From assembly GCA_018672285.1 (NCBI GenBank), contig JABHGC010000297.1, positions 1-47,295 on the forward strand: 47,295 bases of DNA, in the 5' to 3' direction. Shown here piece by piece: positions 17,060 to 26,415 of the stretch. Each line of letters starts with the position of its first letter. Positions within the stretch are counted from its first letter, which is position 1. Origin of the DNA: Methylococcales bacterium (GTDB lineage: Bacteria; Pseudomonadota; Gammaproteobacteria; JABHGC01). The position numbers and the translations under genes were made by a program. The notes under the pieces are model-generated. The model did no database searches, was not told the origin of the DNA, and was given only the letters and a program-made list of their open reading frames with translations.

Positions 17060-17464
17060 CTACGAGGGGCAGTAATGGGCTGCTGCAGTAAATGATTCCC
17101 ACAAAATAACACTTTCGATGGGGAGAGGGCTGGTTTTTACTTGGTCATAAATCAGTGCTGCAATGTTTTCGGCCGTTGGGGGGCAGTCCATAGGGAAGAA
17201 ACGTTCGCCTGCTTTCTCAAGCGTTGGTACTAGTGGGTCTGTTCGCTCGATCAGAAAATTATGATCTAAATTGTCATTGATCCAAGGTTTGACGTATTGG
17301 TCTATTTCTGCAAAATCAGCCACCATTCCTGCATCATTGAGCTTCTCTGAGGCTAGGGTGATTATGGCTCTGACGTTGTGGCCATGGATATGCTTGCATT
17401 TACCGGGGTGGCTTTGTAAGCGGTGGCCATAGCAAAAGTGAATCTCTTTTTGAATTTTATACAT
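17060..17464 (-). CDS. queD: 6-carboxytetrahydropterin synthase (QueD/PTPS family)
   Basis: QueD converts dihydroneopterin triphosphate to 6-carboxytetrahydropterin in queuosine/7-deazaguanine synthesis. The 134-residue protein has the zinc and catalytic residues of the family: FCYGHRL, CKHIHGHN (catalytic Cys and two Zn His), then MVADFAEID, LDHNFL, PTAENIA and a terminal ESFTAAAHY. Length is normal. Its start abuts the stop of an upstream PilZ gene, so the two are probably translated from one transcript, an unusual partner for queD. No other queuosine gene is seen in the window. Confidence 0.93.
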   Translation of the reverse strand: MYKIQKEIHFCYGHRLQSHPGKCKHIHGHNVRAIITLASEKLNDAGMVADFAEIDQYVKPWINDNLDHNFLIERTDPLVPTLEKAGERFFPMDCPPTAENIAALIYDQVKTSPLPIESVILWESFTAAAHYCPS

Positions 17465-17764
17465 TTAAGGCAAAATCTCTTTAATACTTGCTGCAACGGA
17501 AAAAATGGTTGGATCAGCGGTTGGTGTTGAGCGGACAATTTCAACCAATGCATGAAGCGGTGGGGTGCTTGTGTTTTCTGGGGAGACGGTGAGCTCAACG
17601 AGTGTGCCAGCTTCAACCGCTTTGCTGGTTTCAAATAGAATGCCTTTGCCGCTTAAATTTTTACTGAGTCCATGGTGTCTCAAGCTTGACTCTGGGTCAG
17701 TGAAAGAAACCTCACATTCTGCTGTCATGCGGATGTAATCTCTTTTTTCATCATGTTTTTTCAT
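17465..17764 (-). CDS. PilZ-domain cyclic-di-GMP receptor
   Basis: This is a 99-residue single PilZ domain. The c-di-GMP motif is complete: RDYIR (RxxxR, residues 8-12) and NLSGKG (D/NxSxxG, about 35-40). It should be a small cytoplasmic c-di-GMP-binding adaptor. The gene is immediately upstream of queD with no spacing. About 290 bases of upstream non-coding DNA are shared with a second, divergent PilZ gene. Confidence 0.88.
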   Translation of the reverse strand: MKKHDEKRDYIRMTAECEVSFTDPESSLRHHGLSKNLSGKGILFETSKAVEAGTLVELTVSPENTSTPPLHALVEIVRSTPTADPTIFSVAASIKEILP

Positions 17765-18056
17765 ACGAAATTCCCGTTCTCGAATGTGATGGTATTGTTT
17801 TTTAAGTGGTTTTTGTGTTTAAGCGTTCCGCTAAAGGCCAATCGATGATGATACTATTAGCTGTGTGAGTTTGTAAAATTGTTTTGCTTATTTTGGATAA
17901 AAGACAATAAAGTCCGCCCTTTTTTGTAAAACGGGTATTATGTCAGTAGTTTATGTCTTATAGTTATACCATAATAAAAATTAATGACAGGGAATGGCAT
18001 AAGCCATCGTCGAATAATAAAAATAATAATAAAAGTATAAGGCGTAGGAGTGCGTT
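17765..18056. other. Intergenic region between two divergent PilZ genes
   Basis: This 292-base AT-rich gap must hold the promoters of both PilZ genes. I see no clear consensus promoter, terminator or RNA motif in it. The last 60 bases before 18057 are very A-rich, typical of an upstream promoter or leader region. Confidence 0.5.
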
Positions 18057-18401
18057 TTGAGTCGTCGTAAATCTGTTCGTGTGAGTGTTTATAAACCCAT
18101 TAATTTGTCTAACCCCGCAGGGAATGTTTTGGCTAAAACCATTAATATATCTAATGAAGGTATGTTTGTGCGTAGTCAGAAAGAGTTTGTGCTTGGAGAT
18201 CAGTTATCTTTAGAGCTTAAAGATCAAAGCCAGGAACATTCCATTTCACTTGAGGCTTTGTGTGATGTCGTGCGAGTGTACAAAAATAAAAATGCCGATG
18301 TCTTTTTACTGGGTTTGCAATTTGTGAATAAATTCATGACTAAGGTGCCTAAAAAGCAGTTTAGGCAGCCAAGTCGTCAAGGGCAAAAGCTCTGTATCTG
18401 A
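18057..18401 (+). CDS. PilZ-domain protein
   Basis: This 114-residue protein has the PilZ motifs RRKSVR (RxxxR, residues 4-8) and NISNEG (NxSxxG, about 31-36), followed by the beta-barrel strands of the domain and a basic tail. It should bind cyclic di-GMP. The start is TTG at 18057, supported by TAGGAG six bases upstream. No ATG precedes the RxxxR motif. It differs from the divergent PilZ gene at 17465 enough that the two are distinct receptors, not recent copies. One base separates its end from the convergent gene at 18403. Confidence 0.86.
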   Translation: MSRRKSVRVSVYKPINLSNPAGNVLAKTINISNEGMFVRSQKEFVLGDQLSLELKDQSQEHSISLEALCDVVRVYKNKNADVFLLGLQFVNKFMTKVPKKQFRQPSRQGQKLCI

Positions 18402-18402
18402 T

Positions 18403-18831
18403 TTATTCAGTCAGTTCTATTTCGAACTCTAGCTCAAGGTCGTCGGTGGTGCTTGTGTCGGCCGCTGGGGCAGGGCTAGGATCGCTGATGATGTCGTCAT
18501 CTAAAACGGCCACAGTTGTCTCTTCAGAGGCTGGTGCGTCATCAATATTGAATGCAGTATCGGCCGGAGCGCTTTGTTGTTGTGATTCGGCATTATCCAA
18601 AGAGGCTTTAATCATCGCAAGTAGCTGTGCTTGTTGATCTAGCTTTGCTTGTAGGTTTGCCGCATGGGTTTGTTTGCTATTGAGGTCTGTTTGCAGAGTC
18701 ACGGTTTCTGTTTCTGCGGCAGATAGTCGCTGCTTGGCCGCTTCAATGTCAGCCTTTAAGTTTTCAACTTCCGATGCCTGGGCGTAACCACTGGCAAAAC
18801 CAAGTGCAACTGCGATGATGATGAATTTCAT
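18403..18831 (-). CDS. Exported coiled-coil protein with acidic tail
   Basis: This 142-residue protein has a signal peptide (residues 1-18, cut near YAQA-SE). A coiled coil of about 60 residues (residues 20-80, Ala/Gln/Leu heptads) follows, then a long acidic Ala/Asp/Thr/Pro tail ending in LELEFEIELTE. ATG 18831 is chosen because AGAAGG lies seven bases upstream, whereas the ATG at 18837 is too close. No family recognised. It may be a periplasmic scaffold or adaptor. It converges with the PilZ gene at one-base distance. Confidence 0.68.
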   Translation of the reverse strand: MKFIIIAVALGFASGYAQASEVENLKADIEAAKQRLSAAETETVTLQTDLNSKQTHAANLQAKLDQQAQLLAMIKASLDNAESQQQSAPADTAFNIDDAPASEETTVAVLDDDIISDPSPAPAADTSTTDDLELEFEIELTE

Positions 18832-18937
18832 GTGCATACCTTCTTTTATTCATGAGCCTATGAAATCAAATTATAGAAGAAAGTTGGTATGCTGTATTGT
18901 GCTTATCTAAGAATGTTTGGGTTTTGTGATTAACGTC

Positions 18938-19249
18938 TCATTTTGAGGGTTGAATGGTCGATTTGGCGCATACGGGGCATTTTTTGATGTCACTCATGCG
19001 ACCCACGGTTGCACAATTAAGCTGTGCTTTCTCGTGCTCACCCGTGCAGGTGAATGAGAATGCAGACAAACAGTATAGTTGCGCGTGGGTGTTGTCAGGG
19101 TCTGCGAACTTGTCGCTGTATTTAGCCGGCGTTGTGCAAGCCGTTTCAGCCGCTTTGATCATTTCTAAAAAATCAGCGCGCTGATTTGCCTGTGAGGTCA
19201 TGCTAAAAGTGGTAAGGAAAAGGCTGATGCTGATGATTGTTATTTTCAT
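18938..19249 (-). CDS. Small exported cysteine-containing protein
   Basis: This 103-residue protein has a signal peptide (cut near SQA-NQ) and a mature part with six cysteines (TACTT, YCLS, FTCTG, LNCA and KKCPVC), probably forming disulfides in the periplasm. The KKCPVC pattern near the end could bind metal. No family recognised. It lies 25 bases upstream of nothing on its own strand and 26 bases before the ispB stop, so it may follow ispB in one transcript. Confidence 0.62.
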   Translation of the reverse strand: MKITIISISLFLTTFSMTSQANQRADFLEMIKAAETACTTPAKYSDKFADPDNTHAQLYCLSAFSFTCTGEHEKAQLNCATVGRMSDIKKCPVCAKSTIQPSK

Positions 19250-19274
19250 TATAACCTCATGTTTTTATTTGTAA

Positions 19275-20240
19275 TTAATATGTTCGTTCTACTGAAAATT
19301 CAGCAATTCCAGCAAGTGCCGCTTTATGATCCGAGTCGGCTATGCTGCTGAGTGTGCTGATGGCTTCTTGTGCATAAAAACGTGCTTGTTCAATGGTGTA
19401 CTGTATGGCACCTGTTTCCTCGATGGCTTGTTTGACATCGTTGATTTTATCGAGCCCACCGTTCTCAATGGCCTCTTCTATCAATTGTACTTGAGCAGCG
19501 TTGCCCGTTTTCATGACGTGGATTAAAGGAAGGGTTGGTTTTCCCTCTGCTAAATCATCGCCAATATTTTTGCCAATTTCGTCGGCGTCAGAGCTGTAAT
19601 CTAGCGCATCATCAACGAGTTGAAAGGCATTACCAAGGTTTAGACCGTACAAAGCCAAAGAGGTTCGCTGTTTATCGTTATCGGCGCAAATTGCTCCTAA
19701 TTCGGCACCTGCCTCGAATAATTTTGCTGTTTTACGTCGAATGACTTCAAGGTATTGCTGTTCGGTCGTTTTGGGGTTGTTGCGATTGAGTAGCTGTAAT
19801 ACTTCGCCTTCGGCGATGGTGTTGGTGGTGCTGGCTAAGATGTCCATAATCGACATTTTGCCTATGTGAACCATCATTTCAAAGGCGCGAGAGTAGAGAA
19901 AATCACCGACAAGGACGCTGGCTTCGTTGCCCCAAATATGGTTTGCCGTTGTTTTGCCACGGCGTAAATCCGAAGCATCGACAACGTCATCATGTAGTAG
20001 GGTTGCGGTATGGATGAATTCAATAATGGCTGCTAAATCAAAATGTTGCTTACCTTGGTAGCCCAGCGCGTTGGCACTAAGTAACACAATCATCGGGCGC
20101 AGTCGTTTGCCACCACTATTGATGATGTAGTGAGAGAGTTGGTCTATTAGCTCAACATCAGTATGCAATTGGGTTTCAATGACATTATTTACAGCCGCCA
20201 TATCGTTTGCAACAAGTTGTTTTATCTCTTGAATTTCCAT
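19275..20240 (-). CDS. ispB: Octaprenyl diphosphate synthase
   Basis: This trans-prenyltransferase makes the isoprenoid tail of ubiquinone. The 321-residue protein has both aspartate-rich motifs that bind Mg-diphosphate: DDVVD (84-88) and DDALD (210-214). It also has GGKRLRP (43-49) and the downstream GDDLAEGKPTLP. Length fits IspB. Its divergent position next to rplU-rpmA-obgE is the classical arrangement in gammaproteobacteria and supports the assignment. Confidence 0.94.
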   Translation of the reverse strand: MEIQEIKQLVANDMAAVNNVIETQLHTDVELIDQLSHYIINSGGKRLRPMIVLLSANALGYQGKQHFDLAAIIEFIHTATLLHDDVVDASDLRRGKTTANHIWGNEASVLVGDFLYSRAFEMMVHIGKMSIMDILASTTNTIAEGEVLQLLNRNNPKTTEQQYLEVIRRKTAKLFEAGAELGAICADNDKQRTSLALYGLNLGNAFQLVDDALDYSSDADEIGKNIGDDLAEGKPTLPLIHVMKTGNAAQVQLIEEAIENGGLDKINDVKQAIEETGAIQYTIEQARFYAQEAISTLSSIADSDHKAALAGIAEFSVERTY

Positions 20241-20345
20241 GAAGCGGTAATTTGTCTCTATGATATAATAGGCGAATGCTAGGGGGGGCGAGTAAGGCTG
20301 TCAAGTGATACTGCCTGTTGGATATAACAGTTTGAATTGAACTGG

Positions 20346-20374
20346 TTGACTCTTGTGGTGAGATTGAATAGAAT
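20346..20374 (+). promoter_or_regulatory. Sigma-70 promoter for rplU-rpmA
   Basis: TTGACT at 20346-20351, a 17-base spacer and TAGAAT at 20369-20374 give a near-consensus promoter 47 bases upstream of the rplU start codon. This fits a strongly expressed ribosomal protein operon. Confidence 0.8.
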
Positions 20375-20421
20375 GCCGAGTCCGTTTTTTACGTTTGGCA
20401 CGTTTTCAGAAGGGAAACACA

Positions 20422-20736
20422 ATGTACGCAGTAATTAAGACCGGTGGAAAGCAGTACCGAGTTTCTGAGGGTGATAAACTCAATATTGAAACCCTTAAAG
20501 CAGATGCTGGTAGCTCAGTAGAATTTGATCAAGTAATGATGGTTGCAGATGGCGACAGCATTACTTTAGGCGCACCTTTGATCGATGGCGGTAAAGTTAC
20601 TGCTAAAGTGGTTGAGCATGGTCGTGCTGATAAAATTAAAATCATTAAATTTAGACGTCGTAAGCACCACATGAAGCGCATGGGTCACCGTCAGAATTAT
20701 ACTAGAATTGAAATCACTGGTATCAATGCTGGTTAA
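20422..20736 (+). CDS. rplU: 50S ribosomal protein L21
   Basis: L21 is a component of the large ribosomal subunit. The 104-residue protein begins [14 protein letters not shown] and has the C-terminal [19 protein letters not shown] basic segment typical of L21. The ATG at 20422 is used, with AAGGGA upstream; the frame could extend to 20395 but homology starts here. rpmA follows after 23 bases. Confidence 0.98.
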   Translation: MYAVIKTGGKQYRVSEGDKLNIETLKADAGSSVEFDQVMMVADGDSITLGAPLIDGGKVTAKVVEHGRADKIKIIKFRRRKHHMKRMGHRQNYTRIEITGINAG

Positions 20737-20759
20737 AGTCACAAATAGGTAGAGATGTA

Positions 20760-21017
20760 ATGGCACATAAAAAAGCAGGTGGTAGTACTCGTAACGGTCG
20801 TGATTCGGAATCCAAGCGACTGGGCGTGAAATTATTTGGTGGTCAGCAAGCAACGGCTGGTTCAATTATTGTTCGCCAGCGTGGGACTCGTTTTCATGCT
20901 GGTGCGAATGTAGGTATGGGTAAAGATCATACGTTATTCGCAAAAATTGACGGCAAGATTGAATTTGCAGTAAAAGGCGAAAGCAAGCGTAAAACGATTA
21001 GTGTCGTTCCTGCTTAA
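20760..21017 (+). CDS. rpmA: 50S ribosomal protein L27
   Basis: L27 lies at the peptidyl-transferase centre. The 85-residue protein has the normal N-terminus [18 protein letters not shown] and the conserved [16 protein letters not shown] region. Here it reads [12 protein letters not shown]. The N-terminal tail has no cleavable extension of the kind found in Firmicutes. Cotranscribed with rplU; a terminator follows. Confidence 0.98.
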   Translation: MAHKKAGGSTRNGRDSESKRLGVKLFGGQQATAGSIIVRQRGTRFHAGANVGMGKDHTLFAKIDGKIEFAVKGESKRKTISVVPA

Positions 21018-21038
21018 GTTTCAACTGCCAAGCGTATG

Positions 21039-21076
21039 AACAACAAACCCCGCTCTTATGCGGGGTTTGTTGTTTT
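21039..21076 (+). terminator. Rho-independent terminator of rplU-rpmA
   Basis: AACAACAAACCCCGC pairs perfectly with GCGGGGTTTGTTGTT around a short loop and is followed by T residues. It lies about 20 bases after the rpmA stop and separates the ribosomal operon from obgE. Confidence 0.92.
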
Positions 21077-21234
21077 TAGAGGCTTTAATCTGTAGTGGTG
21101 TTGACCTCGGTTTGAAGTGTTCTTGTGTGATGCCTAGTTAAGGTAAAATTTTGTAACGATTTATCCTGTCTGCTCAGTAATTTCATTGTTGTGATGTTGC
21201 GCGTGGGCTGAGAATGGTTACCATTCTTCTATAG

Positions 21235-23390
<2,156 letters not shown>

Positions 23391-23394
23391 ATCT

Positions 23395-23428
23395 TTTTGT
23401 GTAAGCCGTATTTAGGGCTTACACAAAA
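23395..23428. terminator. Bidirectional terminator between proB and rpsT
   Basis: TTTTGTGTAAGCC pairs with GGCTTACACAAAA around an eight-base loop. T-rich and A-rich flanks suit termination of proB on the plus strand and of rpsT on the minus strand. Confidence 0.88.
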
Positions 23429-23437
23429 TAGTGCGAT

Positions 23438-23704
23438 TTAAGCGGCTATTGCTTTAATGCGCTTGTTGAGTCGGCTTTTATGGCGGGCAGCTTTATTTTT
23501 GTGAATTAAACCTTTGCCAACTAGTGCGTCAATAACAGGAAGCGCTACTTTGTAAGCTGCTTCTGCATCTTCTTTTTTACCGGCTTCAATAGCGTAAGAA
23601 ACGCGTTTTAAATGAGTTCTGAATTCACTGCGGAACTCAACATTGTGCTGACGACGTTCTTCAGCTTGCTTTGCGCGTTTACGTGCTTGTGGTGAATTAG
23701 CCAC
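23438..23704 (-). CDS. rpsT: 30S ribosomal protein S20
   Basis: S20 is a small-subunit protein binding 16S rRNA. The 88-residue product starts MANSPQARKRAKQAEERRQHN and has the conserved HKNKAARHKSRLNKRIKA C-terminus. It is transcribed alone and divergently from murJ, the common arrangement in gammaproteobacteria. A good promoter lies at 23754-23782. Confidence 0.98.
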   Translation of the reverse strand: MANSPQARKRAKQAEERRQHNVEFRSEFRTHLKRVSYAIEAGKKEDAEAAYKVALPVIDALVGKGLIHKNKAARHKSRLNKRIKAIAA

Positions 23705-23753
23705 GGTTCACTCCTGTCGATTAGATCGCTTGTTCGGGACTTAAGGATCGCGT

Positions 23754-23782
23754 ATTCTCCACAACATTATGTAGTTTGTCAA
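23754..23782 (-). promoter_or_regulatory. Sigma-70 promoter for rpsT
   Basis: On the minus strand TTGACA (23782-23777), a 17-base spacer and GAGAAT (23759-23754) lie about 50 bases upstream of the rpsT start. The -35 box is perfect consensus. Confidence 0.72.
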
Positions 23783-23842
23783 TAGTTGAGTTTTTCTCGT
23801 TCAGCAAAAGGGCATGATATTTTCTTGGTTTAGGAGAAAAGC

Positions 23843-25384
23843 TTGAGCAGTAAGCTATTAAAAAGCACCTTTACGGTGAGCAGTATGACGATGCTGTCTC
23901 GCATTTTAGGGTTTGTACGGGACATCATTTTAGCCAGATTTTTTGGTGCATCAGCTGCGATGGACGCTTTTTTAATCGCGTTTAAAATACCCAATTTTTT
24001 TCGTAGGCTGTTTGCCGAAGGTGCATTCAATCAGGCTTTCGTACCCGTACTTAGTGAATGCAAAGAAAAAGAAGATGAAGCGCGTTTAAAAGACTTGGTC
24101 AATAAGGTGGCAGGGTCGCTGGGCATTATTTTAACCGTGATCACTATTTTAGGCATGCTCGGTGCGCCTTTTGTCATTATGGTGTTTGCGCCGGGTGCTT
24201 ACTTACATGATCAGGCGAAATATCAGTTAGCGACTGAGCTATTAAGGTATACCTTCCCATACCTACTTTTTATTTCATTAACGGCTTTTGCTGGCGGCAT
24301 TCTCAATACCCTGGGTAAATTCTCAGGGCCTGCATTCACGCCTGTATTATTAAATGTTTGTCTGATTAGTGCCGCCATTTGGTTGGCACCGATGATGGAT
24401 CGCCCCATTATCGCATTAGGTTGGGGGGTCTTTATTGCCGGTATCGTGCAGTTTTTGTTTCAAATTCCTTTTTTATGCAAAGTAGGTTTGTTGCCACGTC
24501 CCCAAATTGATTTTAAAGACCCTGGCGTGCAAAAAATCAAAACCTTGATTATTCCTGCTTTGTTTGGTGTCTCAGTGTCTCAAATCAATTTATTGTTAGA
24601 TTTGATTTTGGCGTCGTTTTTGGTGAGTGGCAGTATATCTTGGTTGTATTACTCTGATCGTCTCATGGAGTTTCCCTTAGGTATTTTTGGGGTGGCAATG
24701 GCGACGGTGATATTACCGTCATTATCCAAAAAACACGCAAATGAAGATCCTCGCGCATTTTCAGATACCTTAGATTGGGCGTTGCGTATCGCGCTCATTA
24801 TTGCGATTCCTGCAGCCGTGGCATTGGTTATTTTAGCAGGCCCCATGATTTCGACCATGTTTCAAAGTGATGCTTTTACTGCAGAAGATGTACGTTTATC
24901 CTCGTATAGTTTGATGGCCTACTCAGCTGGTCTTGTGGGGTTTATATTTATTAAAATATTGGCGCCAGGGTACTTTGCACGGCAAGACACGAGAACACCC
25001 GTGAAAATTGGCATAATAGCGATGGGGGCGAACATGGTATTTAATTTAATGTTGGTTTTTCCGCTGCAGCATACCGGCTTAGCACTTGCCACATCATTGT
25101 CTGCTTTGGTCAATGCCGGTTTGTTATACCGTGGTTTGAGGGCAGGGGGTGTTTTTCATCCTAAAGCGGGCTGGGGTTTGTTGATTTTGAAGGTCGTACT
25201 GGCTTGTTTGATCATGGCCGGCGTTTTGCTATGGGGGGCTGGTTCATTAGAATCTTGGACGAGCAGTGGGTTAGGGCAAAAAGTTTGGCAGTTATTAAGT
25301 TTGATTGTGGTGGGAATGATTGTGTACTTCATGGCACTTTTGGTCCTTAGGGTAAACATTAAAGCGTTACTTGTTGGTCGTTAG
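23843..25384 (+). CDS. murJ: Lipid II flippase
   Basis: MurJ flips lipid II across the inner membrane for peptidoglycan synthesis. The 513-residue protein has about 14 hydrophobic helices and the MviN family signatures: TMLSRILGFVRD, DAFLIAFKIPNFFRRLFAEGAFNQAFVPV near the N-terminus (split here by my reading into DAFLIAFKIP and NFFRRLFAEGAF), and APGYFARQDTRTPVK later. The start is TTG at 23843 with TAGGAG six bases upstream. It is the first gene of the murJ-ribF-ileS-lspA block. Confidence 0.96.
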   Translation: MSSKLLKSTFTVSSMTMLSRILGFVRDIILARFFGASAAMDAFLIAFKIPNFFRRLFAEGAFNQAFVPVLSECKEKEDEARLKDLVNKVAGSLGIILTVITILGMLGAPFVIMVFAPGAYLHDQAKYQLATELLRYTFPYLLFISLTAFAGGILNTLGKFSGPAFTPVLLNVCLISAAIWLAPMMDRPIIALGWGVFIAGIVQFLFQIPFLCKVGLLPRPQIDFKDPGVQKIKTLIIPALFGVSVSQINLLLDLILASFLVSGSISWLYYSDRLMEFPLGIFGVAMATVILPSLSKKHANEDPRAFSDTLDWALRIALIIAIPAAVALVILAGPMISTMFQSDAFTAEDVRLSSYSLMAYSAGLVGFIFIKILAPGYFARQDTRTPVKIGIIAMGANMVFNLMLVFPLQHTGLALATSLSALVNAGLLYRGLRAGGVFHPKAGWGLLILKVVLACLIMAGVLLWGAGSLESWTSSGLGQKVWQLLSLIVVGMIVYFMALLVLRVNIKALLVGR

Positions 25385-25422
25385 CGCTAGATAATTGCGG
25401 GAACTCAGGATAAAATCCGCCG

Positions 25423-26361
25423 ATGCAATTTATACGCGGGCTTAAATCTTACCCTGATGCCATGAAGGGTGGAGTGCTGACCATTGGCAGTTTTGACGGG
25501 GTACACCTCGGGCACCAAGCTGTGATTGGGCAAATGAAACAGCATGCTGGGTCTCTTGATGTACCTGCTATTGTGATGAGCTTTGAGCCGCAGCCAAAAG
25601 ATTTTTTTCAACCGGATATGGCTCAGCCTCGTATTACCCGTTTGAGAGAAAAAATCAAAGGGTTAGCAGCAACGGGTATTGACGCTTTTTTATTGATGCG
25701 CTTTAACCATGAATTAGCCTCGCTAACCGCAGAAGATTTTGTCTTGAAAATTTTGGTGCAGGCGCTTGCCATTAAGCATGTGGTGGTTGGTGATGACTTT
25801 CGTTTTGGCAAAGGTCGCACGGGTGACTTTGAATTACTTAAAAAAATGGGTGAAACTCACGGTTTTACCGTGTCCAATACAAACAGCCACCAAATAGAGG
25901 GTGAGCGTGTGAGCAGTACGCGGATAAGAGCTGCGTTGACTGCTGGAGATTTAACCCTGGCAAAGCGTTTGTTAGGCCGCCCATTTACCATGGAAGGACG
26001 AATTGCGCCTGGGCATCAGAACGGTCGAACCATCGGCTTTCCAACAGCCAATATTCACCTTTTTCGGGTAAAATCACCGGTACATGGTATTTTTGTGGTT
26101 GACATGTTGGGGGTTGATGGGAATCCTTTGCCAGGGGTGGCAAGTATTGGCAACCGACCTATTTTAAAAGACGATGATCGGTGGGTATTAGAAGTTCACC
26201 TATTTGATTTTGATAGAGAAATTTATGGGGAGTGCGTGACGGTGCGCTTTCTTAAAAAATTACGTGATGAAGCCAATTTTGATGACTTTGACGCGTTACG
26301 GCAGCAAATTGATCTTGATGCCAAACAAGCACGAGAATTTTTCAACCAGGGTTGTGAATAA
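25423..26361 (+). CDS. ribF: Bifunctional riboflavin kinase / FAD synthetase
   Basis: RibF converts riboflavin to FMN and then FAD. The 312-residue protein has the N-terminal nucleotidyltransferase domain (TIGSFDGVHLGHQ, VGDDFRFGKGR, SSTRIRAAL). The C-terminal riboflavin kinase domain shows GRIAPGHQNGRTIGFPTANI and GVASIGNRP. Normal family length. It lies 38 bases after murJ and 54 before ileS on the same strand, the conserved gammaproteobacterial order. Confidence 0.96.
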   Translation: MQFIRGLKSYPDAMKGGVLTIGSFDGVHLGHQAVIGQMKQHAGSLDVPAIVMSFEPQPKDFFQPDMAQPRITRLREKIKGLAATGIDAFLLMRFNHELASLTAEDFVLKILVQALAIKHVVVGDDFRFGKGRTGDFELLKKMGETHGFTVSNTNSHQIEGERVSSTRIRAALTAGDLTLAKRLLGRPFTMEGRIAPGHQNGRTIGFPTANIHLFRVKSPVHGIFVVDMLGVDGNPLPGVASIGNRPILKDDDRWVLEVHLFDFDREIYGECVTVRFLKKLRDEANFDDFDALRQQIDLDAKQAREFFNQGCE

Positions 26362-26415
26362 TGTTGCGAAAAATTGCGATGTGTTTTCAACAGTTCCAAT
26401 AACTTAAGAGAATGA

